Positions 17,531-27,178 are shown, counted from the stretch's first letter. The stretch: DNA of 55,594 bases from Polyangium sp. 15x6 (GCF_029960785.1 NZ_JASBQE010000079.1:1-55594); one strand, 5' to 3'. A program made the numbers and translations. Notes: generated by a model from the letters alone, not told the origin.

Positions 17531-18051
17531 CTCACCTCCTCGCCGCGCATGTGCCTTCCTTCTCGGGCCTCGCGGGCGGATGATGCTGCTGGTGCGCGCA
17601 CGCGTGCGGGATCGCTCATCGCGTTCGGTCATCGTCATCGGGAAGATCGACACGCGAGCTTGCGCCGGCGAGCTGCGACGAGGCGCGCAAGCTGGGCGGC
17701 TACGGCGATGATGTGGAGTTTTTCGAGAAGTACCGACGCTTCGCGTACCTCGACGCGCCATCCGCGGCGTGCGAGTGCACGTGCCCGGCCTCGGAGGGGT
17801 CGTGCACCAACCTCCCCGAGGCGGGGAGCCGACGGGCGCGGCCTCGGAAGACCCCACGGACGCCGTCACGTTCTGCTGCCTCGCGCCGTTCGAGTCTCCC
17901 GAATAAAACCCGGTTACCGTTCGCCGGGTCCGGGCAAGAACGCAGGTGAGGGGGCGATGTGACACGTCGCTCTCGAATACGGTTCTTCCGATAAACGACC
18001 CGCAGCAGAGGGCGATGGGGGCCCTTCGGCCCGTAGATCATCGACCCGCGT

Positions 18052-18074
18052 CGAGGGGTCCGTGTTCACGGGCT
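18052..18074 (+). repeat. 23-bp island-end repeat, right copy
   Basis: This is identical over 23 bp to the reverse complement of 9957-9979, with the same CCGTG-TT-CACGG core. Flanking bases differ on both sides, so the match ends sharply. It lies 35 bp past the stop of the metalloprotease gene and closes the metal island on the right. Confidence 0.75.
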
Positions 18075-18109
18075 GGAGGGCGCTCGCGGCGTTTCTCGAC
18101 AGCCTGCTG

Positions 18110-20284
18110 TCACTTCAGTTCGGCGGTGTCGACCCGGAACGTCGTGATGGCCGAGCTGTCGTTCGTCGTGCGGAACTGGATCCGGACGGTCTGGCCGCCG
18201 TATCCCGCGAGCGAGAGGCTCTTCTGCACGTAGGCCCCGGCCGTCCCCTTGTTCAGGTTGCTGTAGGTCGCGAGCGTCTTCAGCAGGGTGCCAGCCGTGC
18301 TCCGGAGCTCGACGAAGAGCTGGTCGTATTGCGTCGTCGTCGTGGACTCGGCCGAGGTCACGTTGAGCTGGAACGTGAGCGTCGGCGAGGCGCCCGCGGG
18401 GATCGTGATCTGCTGGTACATCGAGCCCGAGACGCTGACGGTGTTGCCGAAATATGGATACCCGGTGCCCGAATGCGGGTAATTGCCGTTGTTCGTGTAG
18501 AGCGCGCCCGTGCCGCTCAGCACCCAGGGGCTCACGCTGCCCTCGAACGTGCCGTTCGTGAGCAGGTTCGTCCCGCTGCCGCCGCCGCCGCCCGCGGGGC
18601 ATTCGCCGACGCCGACGGCGCACCAGGCAGCTTGCGTCGAGGTGTATTGCGCGCTCGACGCGCCGAAGATCGCGCTCGCCGCGCTCAGCGTGGCCTGGCG
18701 GGCGCCCGCGAAGTTCGTGCTCGCGGTCATGTAATCGGCGAGGGCCTTGTACCAGATCTTGCCTGCGTCGTCGGCGCCGATGCCCGTGACCCTGACGCCG
18801 CTCAGGTGGTGCGTGCCGCCCTTCGCGAGCAGGTAGAACGCGTGGTTCGGGATGCCCGAGTTGATGTGGACGCCGCCGTTGTCCTCGGTGCCCGTGTACC
18901 GCTCGCTGTAATGGTCGGGATCGTCGTTCGACGTGAAACCGTTGTCGTTCGCATTGTGGGGGTTGTCCATGTAGCGGAGCGCGTCGCCCGTGGTGCCCGG
19001 GGTGTAGCAGTCCTCGCCGATCTTCCAGGTATCGGCGCTCTCGCCGTAGACGTATCGCTCGACGAGCGCGCCGAACACGTCCGACCACGACTCGTTCAGC
19101 GCGCCGGATTCGTTTTCGTACGTGAGGTTTGCCTCGTACTCGGTCACGCCGTGGGTCATTTCGTGCGCGGCGATGTCGAGCGAGACGAGCGGCGAGAACA
19201 TCGTGCCGTCGCCGTCGCCGTACGTCATCTGGCTGCCGTCCCAGAACGCGTTGTTGTAGAATGTGCTGTACCGGACGATGGAGCTGATGAGCCCCGCGCC
19301 GCCGTTCGCCGCCGCGTACGCCACGGGGCCGCCCGCGCCGTCGATGCCATTGCGGCCGTGAACGGTCTTGTAATAGTCGTACACCATCGACGCGCCGAAA
19401 TGGGCGTCGACCACGATCCGCTGATCGGTGCCGTTCCAGACGTCGTCCGTGTCCGAGATGCGATAGACGGTGCTCGTGCCATTGGCGTAGCTGAACGTGC
19501 CGACCTTGCGGGTGAGATCCTCGGGGTAATACTTGCCGCTCGAGCTGCTCGTGCCGATGGTCACCGTGCCGTTGTAGAGGGACGTGCCCTGCGCGGTCTG
19601 GAGATTGTCGTAGCGGTGGATCTCCTCGCCGCTGTGCGCGTCGATGAAGAGGACGGGCATCGCGGTGTCGTGCGTGCTGTCGATGCGGCGGAGCGCCACG
19701 CGATAGGCGAGATGATCCTCGCCCCCGTGGCGCATCACGAGCAGATTGACCGCGGGAGCCGCGGTCAGGCACGATTCGCAGACGTATCGAGCGAGTGCGG
19801 CGCGGATCGCCTGCTTTTCGGTGAGCGTGGGCGAAACCGAGAGGTCGCGGCGAATGCGTTTCACGAATCCATCCGTGACGTCGCGTAGATGGCCATTGCG
19901 ATCGAGGTGCACGATCGCCTCGCCCTCGAAGACGGGCAACCCCTTGAACTTCTGCTGAATTCGCGTGTGGGCGAGCGACAGCTCGTCGATGCGCACGCGC
20001 TTCACCTCGATGTCGTCCTCGCCATCGAGGCCGAGCGTCTCGAGGTTCACCGCGATGTGCGCGCGGCTGATCGTCTCGGCCAGCGTGCGTTGATCGGCGT
20101 CGCCGGCCGGCGTGAAGATCGGCCTCGATCCCTGCGCCGCGGCCTCCTCCATGCCCCCTTCGGGGAGGTTCTCCTCCGGCATCTCGGACGCCGCGCAACC
20201 AGCGGCCAGCACGAGCGAGAGGCCTCCCAAGGTTTTTCCAAAACGACGCGCGCCAAGCATGGAGTTCGGGTGCTTCTTCGACAT
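18110..20284 (-). CDS. M4 family (thermolysin-like) metalloprotease
   Basis: A 724-residue secreted zinc peptidase. The signal carries a lipobox, LAAGC at Cys-30. An FTP propeptide domain (about residues 75-130) and a PepSY-like propeptide (about 150-225) follow. The catalytic domain has HEMTH at 374-378 with the third zinc ligand in GALNESW (Glu-398), and the C-terminal M4 domain includes the HINSGIPNHAF active-site segment. After a Gly-rich linker near residue 590 a beta-sandwich domain (about 600-724) may bind carbohydrate or surface. GGAAGAAGG lies upstream of the ATG. It probably degrades prey or environmental protein. Confidence 0.93.
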   Translation of the reverse strand: MSKKHPNSMLGARRFGKTLGGLSLVLAAGCAASEMPEENLPEGGMEEAAAQGSRPIFTPAGDADQRTLAETISRAHIAVNLETLGLDGEDDIEVKRVRIDELSLAHTRIQQKFKGLPVFEGEAIVHLDRNGHLRDVTDGFVKRIRRDLSVSPTLTEKQAIRAALARYVCESCLTAAPAVNLLVMRHGGEDHLAYRVALRRIDSTHDTAMPVLFIDAHSGEEIHRYDNLQTAQGTSLYNGTVTIGTSSSSGKYYPEDLTRKVGTFSYANGTSTVYRISDTDDVWNGTDQRIVVDAHFGASMVYDYYKTVHGRNGIDGAGGPVAYAAANGGAGLISSIVRYSTFYNNAFWDGSQMTYGDGDGTMFSPLVSLDIAAHEMTHGVTEYEANLTYENESGALNESWSDVFGALVERYVYGESADTWKIGEDCYTPGTTGDALRYMDNPHNANDNGFTSNDDPDHYSERYTGTEDNGGVHINSGIPNHAFYLLAKGGTHHLSGVRVTGIGADDAGKIWYKALADYMTASTNFAGARQATLSAASAIFGASSAQYTSTQAAWCAVGVGECPAGGGGGSGTNLLTNGTFEGSVSPWVLSGTGALYTNNGNYPHSGTGYPYFGNTVSVSGSMYQQITIPAGASPTLTFQLNVTSAESTTTTQYDQLFVELRSTAGTLLKTLATYSNLNKGTAGAYVQKSLSLAGYGGQTVRIQFRTTNDSSAITTFRVDTAELK

Positions 20285-20555
20285 GACCTTCTTCCGCGAA
20301 CAGGTGCAGGTTGTCCGTAAGCCGAAAGTATGGAGAAGCGATGCAATGGGAATTCCAGCCACTCTCCCTGTCATGCGCCGAGCGGCTGGCGATTCCGCGC
20401 CAGGGGAGCCTCGCTTCCAGTGAACGAAGAAACTTTCAGCAGTTTGCGAACGTAGGATGCACGAAGGCGATGACGCGTGGCGGCATCAACAACGAGTGCT
20501 TTCCACGTTGTCGCGGGTCGTTGTAAGATTTTCGATCGGACATCCGGAGCGTACC

Positions 20556-21653
20556 GTGAACCAACGATCCATCACCTGTCTGCTCTTGCTTCTCACCTCT
20601 CTCGCGGCATGCGGGGGCGAACCGAATCCTTCTCCCGGCGCCGGGGGCACGGGGGGGACCGGCGGGGCCGGCGGAATGGGCGCCGCCGGGGGCACCGGCG
20701 GAATGGGCGGCGAGGGCGGAACGGGCGGTGCCGGCGCCGGCGGAATGGGCGGCGCCGGGGGCGCGGGCGGAATGGGCGGCGCCGGCGGCATGGGCGGCGG
20801 CGGGGGAATGGGCGGCGGCGGAAACGAGGCGCGCGTGGTCGTCGGCGTGATCAATGCGCCGAACGAGCTTTTCCTGCAGGCGGCCTCGATCCACGTGGTG
20901 GCGAAGGTGGACGGCGCGGTGGTCCACGACGCGCTGTGGGGCACGGGCGTTCCGGCGCCGATTCAGCTTCCCCAGGAGATCCCGATCGAGGGGCTCGCGG
21001 ACGACGCGCTCGTGGAGGTCTCGCTGGAGACCGACGTCGACGGCAAAGGAGACGTGAGGCAGCGCCTCGCCAGCACCCGCGCCCGCGCGGGCAAGGCGCC
21101 CCTGCTTCGCGTCACGTTGAGCGGCGATGGTTGCGGCGGGGGGTGTGGCCCGGGGCTCACGTGCAACTGGGGGCGCTGCCTCGATCCCTATCTCGCGCCC
21201 GAGGTGCTCGAAACGTACACGTCCGACTGGGCGAAATACAGCTGGTGCAAGCCGAAGGAGCCCGGCGCGCCGACCGTGACGCTCGGGCAGGGCGACGTGA
21301 TCTGGAGCCCGCTCTCGGATCAGGACACGCTCCAGGTCTGGGCCGGCGATCAAGGGGGGCACCACATCTTCGCGTCGCTCCGCACGCGCGGATTGAAGCA
21401 GACCGCGGTCGTGAAACTCACGGCGACGTTGCTCGACTCGGGCGAGGTCATCGGGCCGTCGCAATCGGTGCGCGTGTTTCCGGACAGGCCGGCGCAGGGG
21501 TTCTGTGAGGCGAAGGGGATCCTCTTCCGGATCGACGCGCAGCTCGACATGGGGGCGCTGGTGAACCGGCAGGTGAACCTGAAAGCCGAGATCTCCGACG
21601 CCGATGGAGCGGCCATCACGGAGCAAAGAACGGTGGTGATTGGTTCGCCCTGA
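20556..21653 (+). CDS. Gly-rich-linker lipoprotein, unknown
   Basis: A 365-residue surface lipoprotein that starts with GTG at 20556. The lipobox is SLAAC. Residues of about 25-90 form a Gly/Met-rich linker built of GGMGG- and GGAGG-type units. The remainder has beta-rich sequence with a central Cys-rich patch (CGGGCGPGLTCNWGRCLDP) that resembles an EGF-like or similar disulfide knot, followed by a sandwich-like domain (VKLTATLLDSGEVIGPSQSVRVFP). I recognise no family. The next gene, 48 bp downstream, has the same kind of linker, so the two are probably a unit. Confidence 0.72.
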   Translation: MNQRSITCLLLLLTSLAACGGEPNPSPGAGGTGGTGGAGGMGAAGGTGGMGGEGGTGGAGAGGMGGAGGAGGMGGAGGMGGGGGMGGGGNEARVVVGVINAPNELFLQAASIHVVAKVDGAVVHDALWGTGVPAPIQLPQEIPIEGLADDALVEVSLETDVDGKGDVRQRLASTRARAGKAPLLRVTLSGDGCGGGCGPGLTCNWGRCLDPYLAPEVLETYTSDWAKYSWCKPKEPGAPTVTLGQGDVIWSPLSDQDTLQVWAGDQGGHHIFASLRTRGLKQTAVVKLTATLLDSGEVIGPSQSVRVFPDRPAQGFCEAKGILFRIDAQLDMGALVNRQVNLKAEISDADGAAITEQRTVVIGSP

Positions 21654-21701
21654 CGAACGGACGGGGATGGCCATTCCAGCGGAGGATCGGAGGAACTGGG
21701 G

Positions 21702-24071
21702 ATGAAGCGTAGCAAGCTTGCGATTTGGGCGGCCGTCGGGCTCGTGCTCTCGGCGTGCGGCGATGGAGGCACGGGGACCCCGTCGGGAACGGGCGGATCC
21801 GCCGGGACGGGCGGAATGGGCGGCGCCGGAGGGACGGGCGGCGTCGGAGGGACGGGCGGCGTCGGAGGGACGGGTGGCACCGGCGGTCAAGGCGGCGGCG
21901 GAGGAATGGGCGGCGCCGGTGGAATGGGCGGCGCCGGTGGAATGGGCGGCGAAGGCGGTCAAGGCGGCGCCGGTGGAATGGGCGGCGGGGGCTCGATGGG
22001 CCTGCATTTCGTCGTCGACGGCTCGTATCCCGCGGCGGTCGGCGCGGGCAACACCGCCATTCGTACGGCCGACATGGACGGCGACGGCAAGCTCGATCTC
22101 GTCGTGACGAACACGAGCGGCGGCTTCATCGGCGTTTTGCGGGGCAACGGGGACGGGACGTTCCAGGAGATCCATCGAGCCCAGTTCGAATCGATCACCG
22201 TGAACGTCGCGATCGCCGACATGAACGGCGACGGCAAGCCGGACGTCGTCGCGACGAACGGCTACTTCGGGACCCCGGTCGGCGTCTTCGTCGCCCTGAA
22301 CCAGGGAGACGGCTCGCTCATGGCGCCGCAGCAATACGCGACGGGCAGCACCACGCCCGGCGCATTGGCTCCCACCGACATCGACGCGGACGGCGACGTC
22401 GATATCGTGGTCTCCCGCGGGTCGGGCGGCATCGACGTGCTCACGAACGCCGGCGACGGCGCGCTCACGCTCGCGGCGACGTACAACACCTCGGGCGGCA
22501 CCCACAACATCTTCGCTGTCGCCGCGGGCGACGTGGACGGTGATGGATTCGTCGACGTCGTGGCGACGAGCTCGTCGACCTCGAATGTGTCGTGGCTCTG
22601 GAAGGGGACGGGCGGCGGCGCGCTCGCGGCGGGCGTGACGCTGCCGTCGCAGCGCTCCGAGTCGATCGCGCTCGTCGACCTCACCGGCGACGGAAAGCTC
22701 GACCTCGTCGTCGGCCCGCGGCAAGCGTTCACCACCGGTTATGGCGTCCTCGTGAACAACGGCAATGGCACGTTCGCGCCGATGGTGAAATACGCGAACG
22801 AAGCGGACGCCGAGATGAAGGAGATCAAGGACGTCGACGGCGACGGCCTGCCCGACGTGCTGCTCGCGCATCGCTTCGGCGCGGCCTACGTCCTGAAAAA
22901 CACCGGCGGCGGGGCGCTCTCCGATCCGATCGCGCTCGACGCGGGGCGAAACCCGAAGGCGCTCGCCGCGGGGGACGTCGACGGCGACGGGGACACGGAC
23001 GTCGTCGCCGGCAACGACGGCCCCGGGATCTCGGTCCTCCCGGGCGACGGAATGGGCAGCTTCCTCGCGCCGCTCGGCGTGCCGTACGGCGTCGGCGCCC
23101 GTCAATCGGTGGCCGCCGATTTCGACGGCGACGGGCAAAAGGACATCGTATTCAGCCATGTCGCGGCGGTGAATACGATACTACGAGGAAAGGTCGGCGG
23201 CGGGTTCGAACCGGCGAGCTCGCACGATGTCCTCGAGGCGCCGATCGGGCTCTTCGCGTTCGCGGCAGACGCGAATTCGGGCCTGGACCTCGTCGCCGCG
23301 CTGCCGGGCGGGAACGACGAGGGCTACGTGGTACAGACATTCCCGAACACGGGCGGCCTTTCTTTCGGCCCGTCGATTCCTTCTTATCCCGGGTTCTTCG
23401 GCGCCGGGAGCACGGACGTCGGCGACACGGACGGCGACGGCGATCTCGATATCCTCGTGGTGGCCGATACGAACAACGGCGGCATCTCGCTCCTGAACAA
23501 CGGCGATGGCACGTTCTCGGACGCGGAATACCTTTTTACCGACGCCGTGGCGATCGCCGATTTCAACGAAGATGGGAAGCTCGACTTTGCTGGCGCCGGC
23601 GAATTCGTGGTCTTCTTCCAGCCCGGCAACGGGGACGGGACGTTCGCGAATGCTCCGGAATACCTGCTCGTCGACGACATCATCGCCGACATGGCGGCGG
23701 GCGACGTGAACGGCGACGGGCACGCGGACTTCGTGGCGACGCATAGACAGGGGGACGGAATCGTGCTGATGCTCGGCCTCGGCGACGGCACGTTCATCGG
23801 GACGACGTTCATGCTGGGCCTCGGGATCGCGCATAGCCCGGTGCTCGAGGATCTCGACGGGGACGGGGACGAGGATCTCGTCGTCCTCGCGGGCGGACGG
23901 GTGAACGTGCTCCTCTGGAACGGCGAGTTCTTCACGGCCGGGCCGACGCTCGGCGAGATTTCGCGCCCGACGTCCGTCTCGGTGTCGGACGTGACGGGGG
24001 ACGGCCGGGCCGACCTGCTCGTCACGTCGAATGCCACGAACTCGCTCGTGGTCCTTCGGAACACGAACTGA
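21702..24071 (+). CDS. FG-GAP/VCBS repeat lipoprotein
   Basis: A 789-residue lipoprotein with lipobox VLSAC, then a long Gly-rich linker (about residues 25-100). From about residue 105 to the end it is a chain of FG-GAP/VCBS repeats with calcium-binding loops of the form DMDGDGKLDLVV, DVDGDGFVDVV and DLDGDGDEDLVV, enough for one or two beta-propellers. Such proteins are surface-exposed and thought to bind carbohydrate or protein ligands in a Ca-dependent way. It follows another lipoprotein gene by 48 bp. GGAGGAACTGGGG lies before the ATG. Confidence 0.88.
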   Translation: MKRSKLAIWAAVGLVLSACGDGGTGTPSGTGGSAGTGGMGGAGGTGGVGGTGGVGGTGGTGGQGGGGGMGGAGGMGGAGGMGGEGGQGGAGGMGGGGSMGLHFVVDGSYPAAVGAGNTAIRTADMDGDGKLDLVVTNTSGGFIGVLRGNGDGTFQEIHRAQFESITVNVAIADMNGDGKPDVVATNGYFGTPVGVFVALNQGDGSLMAPQQYATGSTTPGALAPTDIDADGDVDIVVSRGSGGIDVLTNAGDGALTLAATYNTSGGTHNIFAVAAGDVDGDGFVDVVATSSSTSNVSWLWKGTGGGALAAGVTLPSQRSESIALVDLTGDGKLDLVVGPRQAFTTGYGVLVNNGNGTFAPMVKYANEADAEMKEIKDVDGDGLPDVLLAHRFGAAYVLKNTGGGALSDPIALDAGRNPKALAAGDVDGDGDTDVVAGNDGPGISVLPGDGMGSFLAPLGVPYGVGARQSVAADFDGDGQKDIVFSHVAAVNTILRGKVGGGFEPASSHDVLEAPIGLFAFAADANSGLDLVAALPGGNDEGYVVQTFPNTGGLSFGPSIPSYPGFFGAGSTDVGDTDGDGDLDILVVADTNNGGISLLNNGDGTFSDAEYLFTDAVAIADFNEDGKLDFAGAGEFVVFFQPGNGDGTFANAPEYLLVDDIIADMAAGDVNGDGHADFVATHRQGDGIVLMLGLGDGTFIGTTFMLGLGIAHSPVLEDLDGDGDEDLVVLAGGRVNVLLWNGEFFTAGPTLGEISRPTSVSVSDVTGDGRADLLVTSNATNSLVVLRNTN

Positions 24072-24120
24072 ATTTTCGTCCCCACCGGGCCGGGGAGCTT
24101 TGCTAGGATCGTCCCGGCCG

Positions 24121-24885
24121 ATGTCCGAGAAGTCCGAAAAGCTCCCCTTCCTCGCCTACCACACCAGCACCGGACAGCCGCCCGAGCTCGTCCCCGGGCC
24201 CATCCAGCGCGAATGGATGAACGATACACGGGACGCGTTCGCGAACCGGTGCTTGCCGCTGCTCATCGCGAACCAGGCCGGCTGGCTCGTCCTGTCGCCG
24301 CACACGGTGCGGGCCATCTGGGACGGGACAGGCTCCTTGAAGAGCGTGTGCATCGAGAACCTCGAGGGCCCGGAGCCGTACCTGGCCATGAGCCATTTCG
24401 GGCACGGCATCCTCACGTTCACCATTCCGTTCCTGTTCCGCACGCCGCCCGGGTACAACCTGCTCGTCCGGGGCCCGGCGAACATGCCGAAGGACGGCGC
24501 GTATCCGCTCGACGGGATCGTCGAGACGGACTGGACCACGGCGACGTTCACGATGAACTGGCAGCTCACGCGGCCGCAGCACCCGGTGACGTGGAAGCGG
24601 GGCGAGCCGATCGCGATGATCGTGCCGATGCGGCGCGGCGAGCTCGAATCGTTCGAGCCGGAGCTGCGCGGGCTCTACGACGATCCCGAGGTGGCGAAGG
24701 CGTACCTCGAATGGCGGAACAGTCGGTCGCAATTCATCAAGGAGCTGCCGATCGAGGGGTCGAGCGCGAACCAGGCGGCGTGGCAAAAAGACTACGTGCA
24801 CGGCCGCGCGCCGGACGGGACGGTGGCGAAGGAGCATCAGCGCAAGCTCGCGCTGAAGCAGTGGAAGAAGGGGAAGAAGCCGTGA
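24121..24885 (+). CDS. DUF6065-like protein
   Basis: A 254-residue protein that I place with the DUF6065 type from strings such as RCLPLLIANQAGWLV, FTIPFLFRTPPGYNLLVRGP, DWTTATFTMNWQLT and KRGEPIAMIVP. No catalytic motif is visible. The C-terminus is Lys-rich. The stop overlaps the start of the next small gene (GTGA), so they are translationally coupled. Homologues I recall occur in varied bacteria near natural-product or modification genes, but no role is established. Confidence 0.7.
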   Translation: MSEKSEKLPFLAYHTSTGQPPELVPGPIQREWMNDTRDAFANRCLPLLIANQAGWLVLSPHTVRAIWDGTGSLKSVCIENLEGPEPYLAMSHFGHGILTFTIPFLFRTPPGYNLLVRGPANMPKDGAYPLDGIVETDWTTATFTMNWQLTRPQHPVTWKRGEPIAMIVPMRRGELESFEPELRGLYDDPEVAKAYLEWRNSRSQFIKELPIEGSSANQAAWQKDYVHGRAPDGTVAKEHQRKLALKQWKKGKKP

Positions 24886-25157
24886 TCAAGCGGCTCGCCG
24901 ACGCGATCGTGCACGGCTTCGGGTTCAGCGCGGGCAAGGCGCTGTTCGACGAGGCCGTGGAGAAGGTCGAGGAAGCGACGCGGGAGCCGACGGCAAAGGA
25001 GCGCGAGGCGGCGGCGAAGGAGGCGCAAAAGCGCGCCGCCGCCGAGGAGAAGGCGCGTGTGGCCGCGGCGAAGCAGGCCGAGAAGGATCGGAAGAAGGCC
25101 GAGGCGGAGATCGACGCGGAGCTCGCGGCGCTGAAGAAGAAGGTCGGGAAGAAGTAG
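24882..25157 (+). CDS. small charged coiled-coil protein
   Basis: A 91-residue protein starting with a GTG that overlaps the stop of the upstream gene. The first 25 residues include a mildly hydrophobic helix (LADAIVHGFGFSAGKALFDEAV). The rest is an uninterrupted Ala/Lys/Glu-rich helix likely to form a coiled coil (AAAKEAQKRAAAEEKARVAAAKQ), ending KKKVGKK. The tight coupling suggests it works with the DUF6065-like product. No family recognised. Confidence 0.6.
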   Translation: MIKRLADAIVHGFGFSAGKALFDEAVEKVEEATREPTAKEREAAAKEAQKRAAAEEKARVAAAKQAEKDRKKAEAEIDAELAALKKKVGKK

Positions 25158-25552
25158 GGGGCGGGCAGGGGCGGGGAGCCAATGCGGCGGGCGTCCGTCG
25201 GTCGAAGGCCGGTGATGCCGTCTGCGGTCGTCGCTCGCATTGCGGTGCCGGTCGTACGGCAATGTCCAGGTGCTCCGCAAAAGGAGACCATCGAGGTGCT
25301 CGTGCCCCTGACGCCGGCCAGGGGGAGGAGTTGCGCTGACGGGCGATCGCCGCGGTGGTGTGTGAATCCGGGGGACGGCACGGAGCGATGTCGAATCACC
25401 TGGCGGAGGTTGGTGGACCTCCTGGAGGAGGTCGGTGGACCTCCTGGAGGAGGTCGGTGGACCTCGTGGACGAGGTCTCGGACCTCGTGGACGAGGTCAC
25501 GGACCTTGCGGACGACGCCGAGGCTGCCTCGCCGGCCGGCGGGACAGCGGGC
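25158..25552. other. intergenic region with tandem palindromic heptad-like repeat
   Basis: A 395-bp gap between convergent genes. Its notable content is the repeat array at 25391-25519, listed separately. One plus-strand frame from the ATG at 25388 runs through the array and beyond 25552 into the opposing gene, so a real product is doubtful. Nothing else recognised. Confidence 0.35.
25391..25519 (+). repeat. six tandem 21/22-bp units, each a hairpin
   Basis: Units begin at 25391, 25413, 25435, 25457, 25478 and 25499. The first three are 22 bp and the last three 21 bp. The central units contain GACCTCC-TGGA-GGAGGTC or GACCTCG-TGGA-CGAGGTC, so the seventh stem pair has changed on both sides while the loop stayed TGGA. 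Read in a 21-bp frame each unit spells a heptad such as VDLVDEV. It may be a coiled-coil gene relic or a structured element. Confidence 0.7.
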
Positions 25553-26563
25553 TCAGGCTGCTGGCGGAGGCGCGGAAGCGATCGACGAGGCGCGTTTTTC
25601 GAGCAGACGCCTCAGCCGCCTGCCGAACAACGGCAACGTATAGAGCATGTCCCGCACGGACCATGGCCTCGATGCTGCGAACGGCGAGGCGAACATGAGC
25701 AGGCCGACGATGAGCACGTTCTCGGGGAAAAGGATGCCCATCATCACGCTCGTTCCGATGTGAAAGCCGACGAGCCCGATGCCCCATGCCTTGTGCAGGG
25801 CCGGGCGAAATGCAGCCCAGAAAGCGAAGAGCTGCAGGTACATCATCCCCGCCATGAGCGGGAGGCCGAGGTACGAGTGATCGATGATCCACGCGCCGAT
25901 CAGCGGCGTCTTGTGCGTCAGGATGATGACCTCGGCGACGTGAATGGCCAGCGCGTCCGGCGAGAGCGCGTGGTATTCCCCGACAGCCGCCTGATAGACG
26001 AAAAAGACGGTTTTTCCGATCCCCGCCATCGTATACGTGAGGAGCGCGAGCGCCTGCGTTCCCCCGAGGACCATCAGGTACGCGTGCCGCTCTGCGCGCG
26101 GAGCGGCGCTTTTCACCGATCGCTCGACATCCGGCAGGAAGATCAGCACGAACGCGGTCATCACGGTGAGGTGCATGCCGTGATTGATCTTCCCGAACGA
26201 GTTGAGGATCGCCGCGTGTTCGAACACGCCGAGCCACGCGAGCGCTCGCGCCGCGCGGAGGTTCGGAAAAACGGCCGCGAACAACGTACCGCCGAGGTAT
26301 GCGATCAGGATGATCGTCCAGGCCGCGGGCTCGCCCACGAGCCGCGCCCATGCGACGGGCCAGAGCAGATCGAGGTTACGCCTCTCGAGCAGCGCGCCCC
26401 ATTCCGGGAGCGTCGAGAAAGCGAGGAAGAGCAGGGCCGCGTAATAGGCCCGGACGAGCGACTGCGCGGCGACGAACGTGCGCGTATGGCGCTCGAAGAC
26501 GCGAGGGCCGGGCGAGAGCTTCGGCCCTCGCAAAACCGCGACCGCCCGACGCAGCCCGATCAT
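25553..26563 (-). CDS. polytopic membrane protein, possibly HTTM-like
   Basis: A 336-residue inner-membrane protein with about eight hydrophobic helices. The ATG at 26563 overlaps the stop of the upstream gene (ATGA), so the two are coupled. Conserved-looking residues include FERHTRTFV, LNSFGKINHGMHL and FGKI/TYTMAGIGK, reminiscent of the HTTM (vitamin K-dependent carboxylase N-terminal-like) family, but I am not sure. The pairing with a small single-helix protein also fits that family, whose members occur with short membrane partners. Function unknown. Confidence 0.62.
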   Translation of the reverse strand: MIGLRRAVAVLRGPKLSPGPRVFERHTRTFVAAQSLVRAYYAALLFLAFSTLPEWGALLERRNLDLLWPVAWARLVGEPAAWTIILIAYLGGTLFAAVFPNLRAARALAWLGVFEHAAILNSFGKINHGMHLTVMTAFVLIFLPDVERSVKSAAPRAERHAYLMVLGGTQALALLTYTMAGIGKTVFFVYQAAVGEYHALSPDALAIHVAEVIILTHKTPLIGAWIIDHSYLGLPLMAGMMYLQLFAFWAAFRPALHKAWGIGLVGFHIGTSVMMGILFPENVLIVGLLMFASPFAASRPWSVRDMLYTLPLFGRRLRRLLEKRASSIASAPPPAA

Positions 26564-27012
26564 CGCGTCGTGACCTCGAACGTCGCGATTTCTTTGCGCT
26601 CGTGCGCCCGCGTCCTCCAGTACTCGAGGGGGCGATAGGAGAGCTTCACGATCGCGTATCGCTTCACCCGCGGCAGGTAGTTCGTCTCCAGCGTCTGGCG
26701 CAGGGTCGTGGCCTCGGCATCCTTCGATTCGAGGGCCTTGCCGAGCCGGTCGAGCAGCACCGCCGCGGTGGGGCTGTTCGGCGAGGGGATGATGTCCTTC
26801 CCGTCCTGATAAAGCATGGGCTCCGACAGATTCGCGCCCTCCACCTCGAGGAGCAACGCGGAGTAATGCGTTTGTCGCTGCGGGACTGCGGCAAACAGAA
26901 ACCACGACCACACCGGGAAGATCTCTCCGGTCGCTCTCGTGGCGATCCCTATCAGGAAATAACCACTGAGAAGCAGCGCCAGGAAGAAACGCGTCCTCTG
27001 CAGGGCCTTCAT
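26560..27012 (-). CDS. membrane-anchored partner protein
   Basis: A 150-residue protein with one N-terminal membrane helix (RFFLALLLSGYFLIGIA) and an extra-membrane domain of about 110 residues. No known motif is visible. I chose the ATG at 27012, giving MKALQRTRF, a good membrane-anchor start; an ATG at 27030 would add six residues. The stop overlaps the start of the polytopic protein gene, so they probably form a complex. Confidence 0.6.
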   Translation of the reverse strand: MKALQRTRFFLALLLSGYFLIGIATRATGEIFPVWSWFLFAAVPQRQTHYSALLLEVEGANLSEPMLYQDGKDIIPSPNSPTAAVLLDRLGKALESKDAEATTLRQTLETNYLPRVKRYAIVKLSYRPLEYWRTRAHERKEIATFEVTTR

Positions 27013-27178
27013 GCGGCCGCATGAGCTCATGGGTTTGCACGGAAGTCAATCAGCAACGTGGGGAAGCCCCCCGCGCTCGCCCCCCGGGACAGCGTGAAGA
27101 TAGGGATGGCGGCGGTGGACCTCGTGAACCGGTGCGGCAGGTTTACACGACATAGGTCCGAAGCTAACGTCCGCCGCC

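Noticed and set aside
17581-17949. Plus-strand gene with CDEARKLGGYGDDVEFFEKYRRF
   Set aside because: One stretch looks protein-like, but there is no good start or ribosome site, and both flanks are Arg/Ser-rich shadow sequence.
25391-25519. A CRISPR array
   Set aside because: Units are directly adjacent, with no spacers between them.
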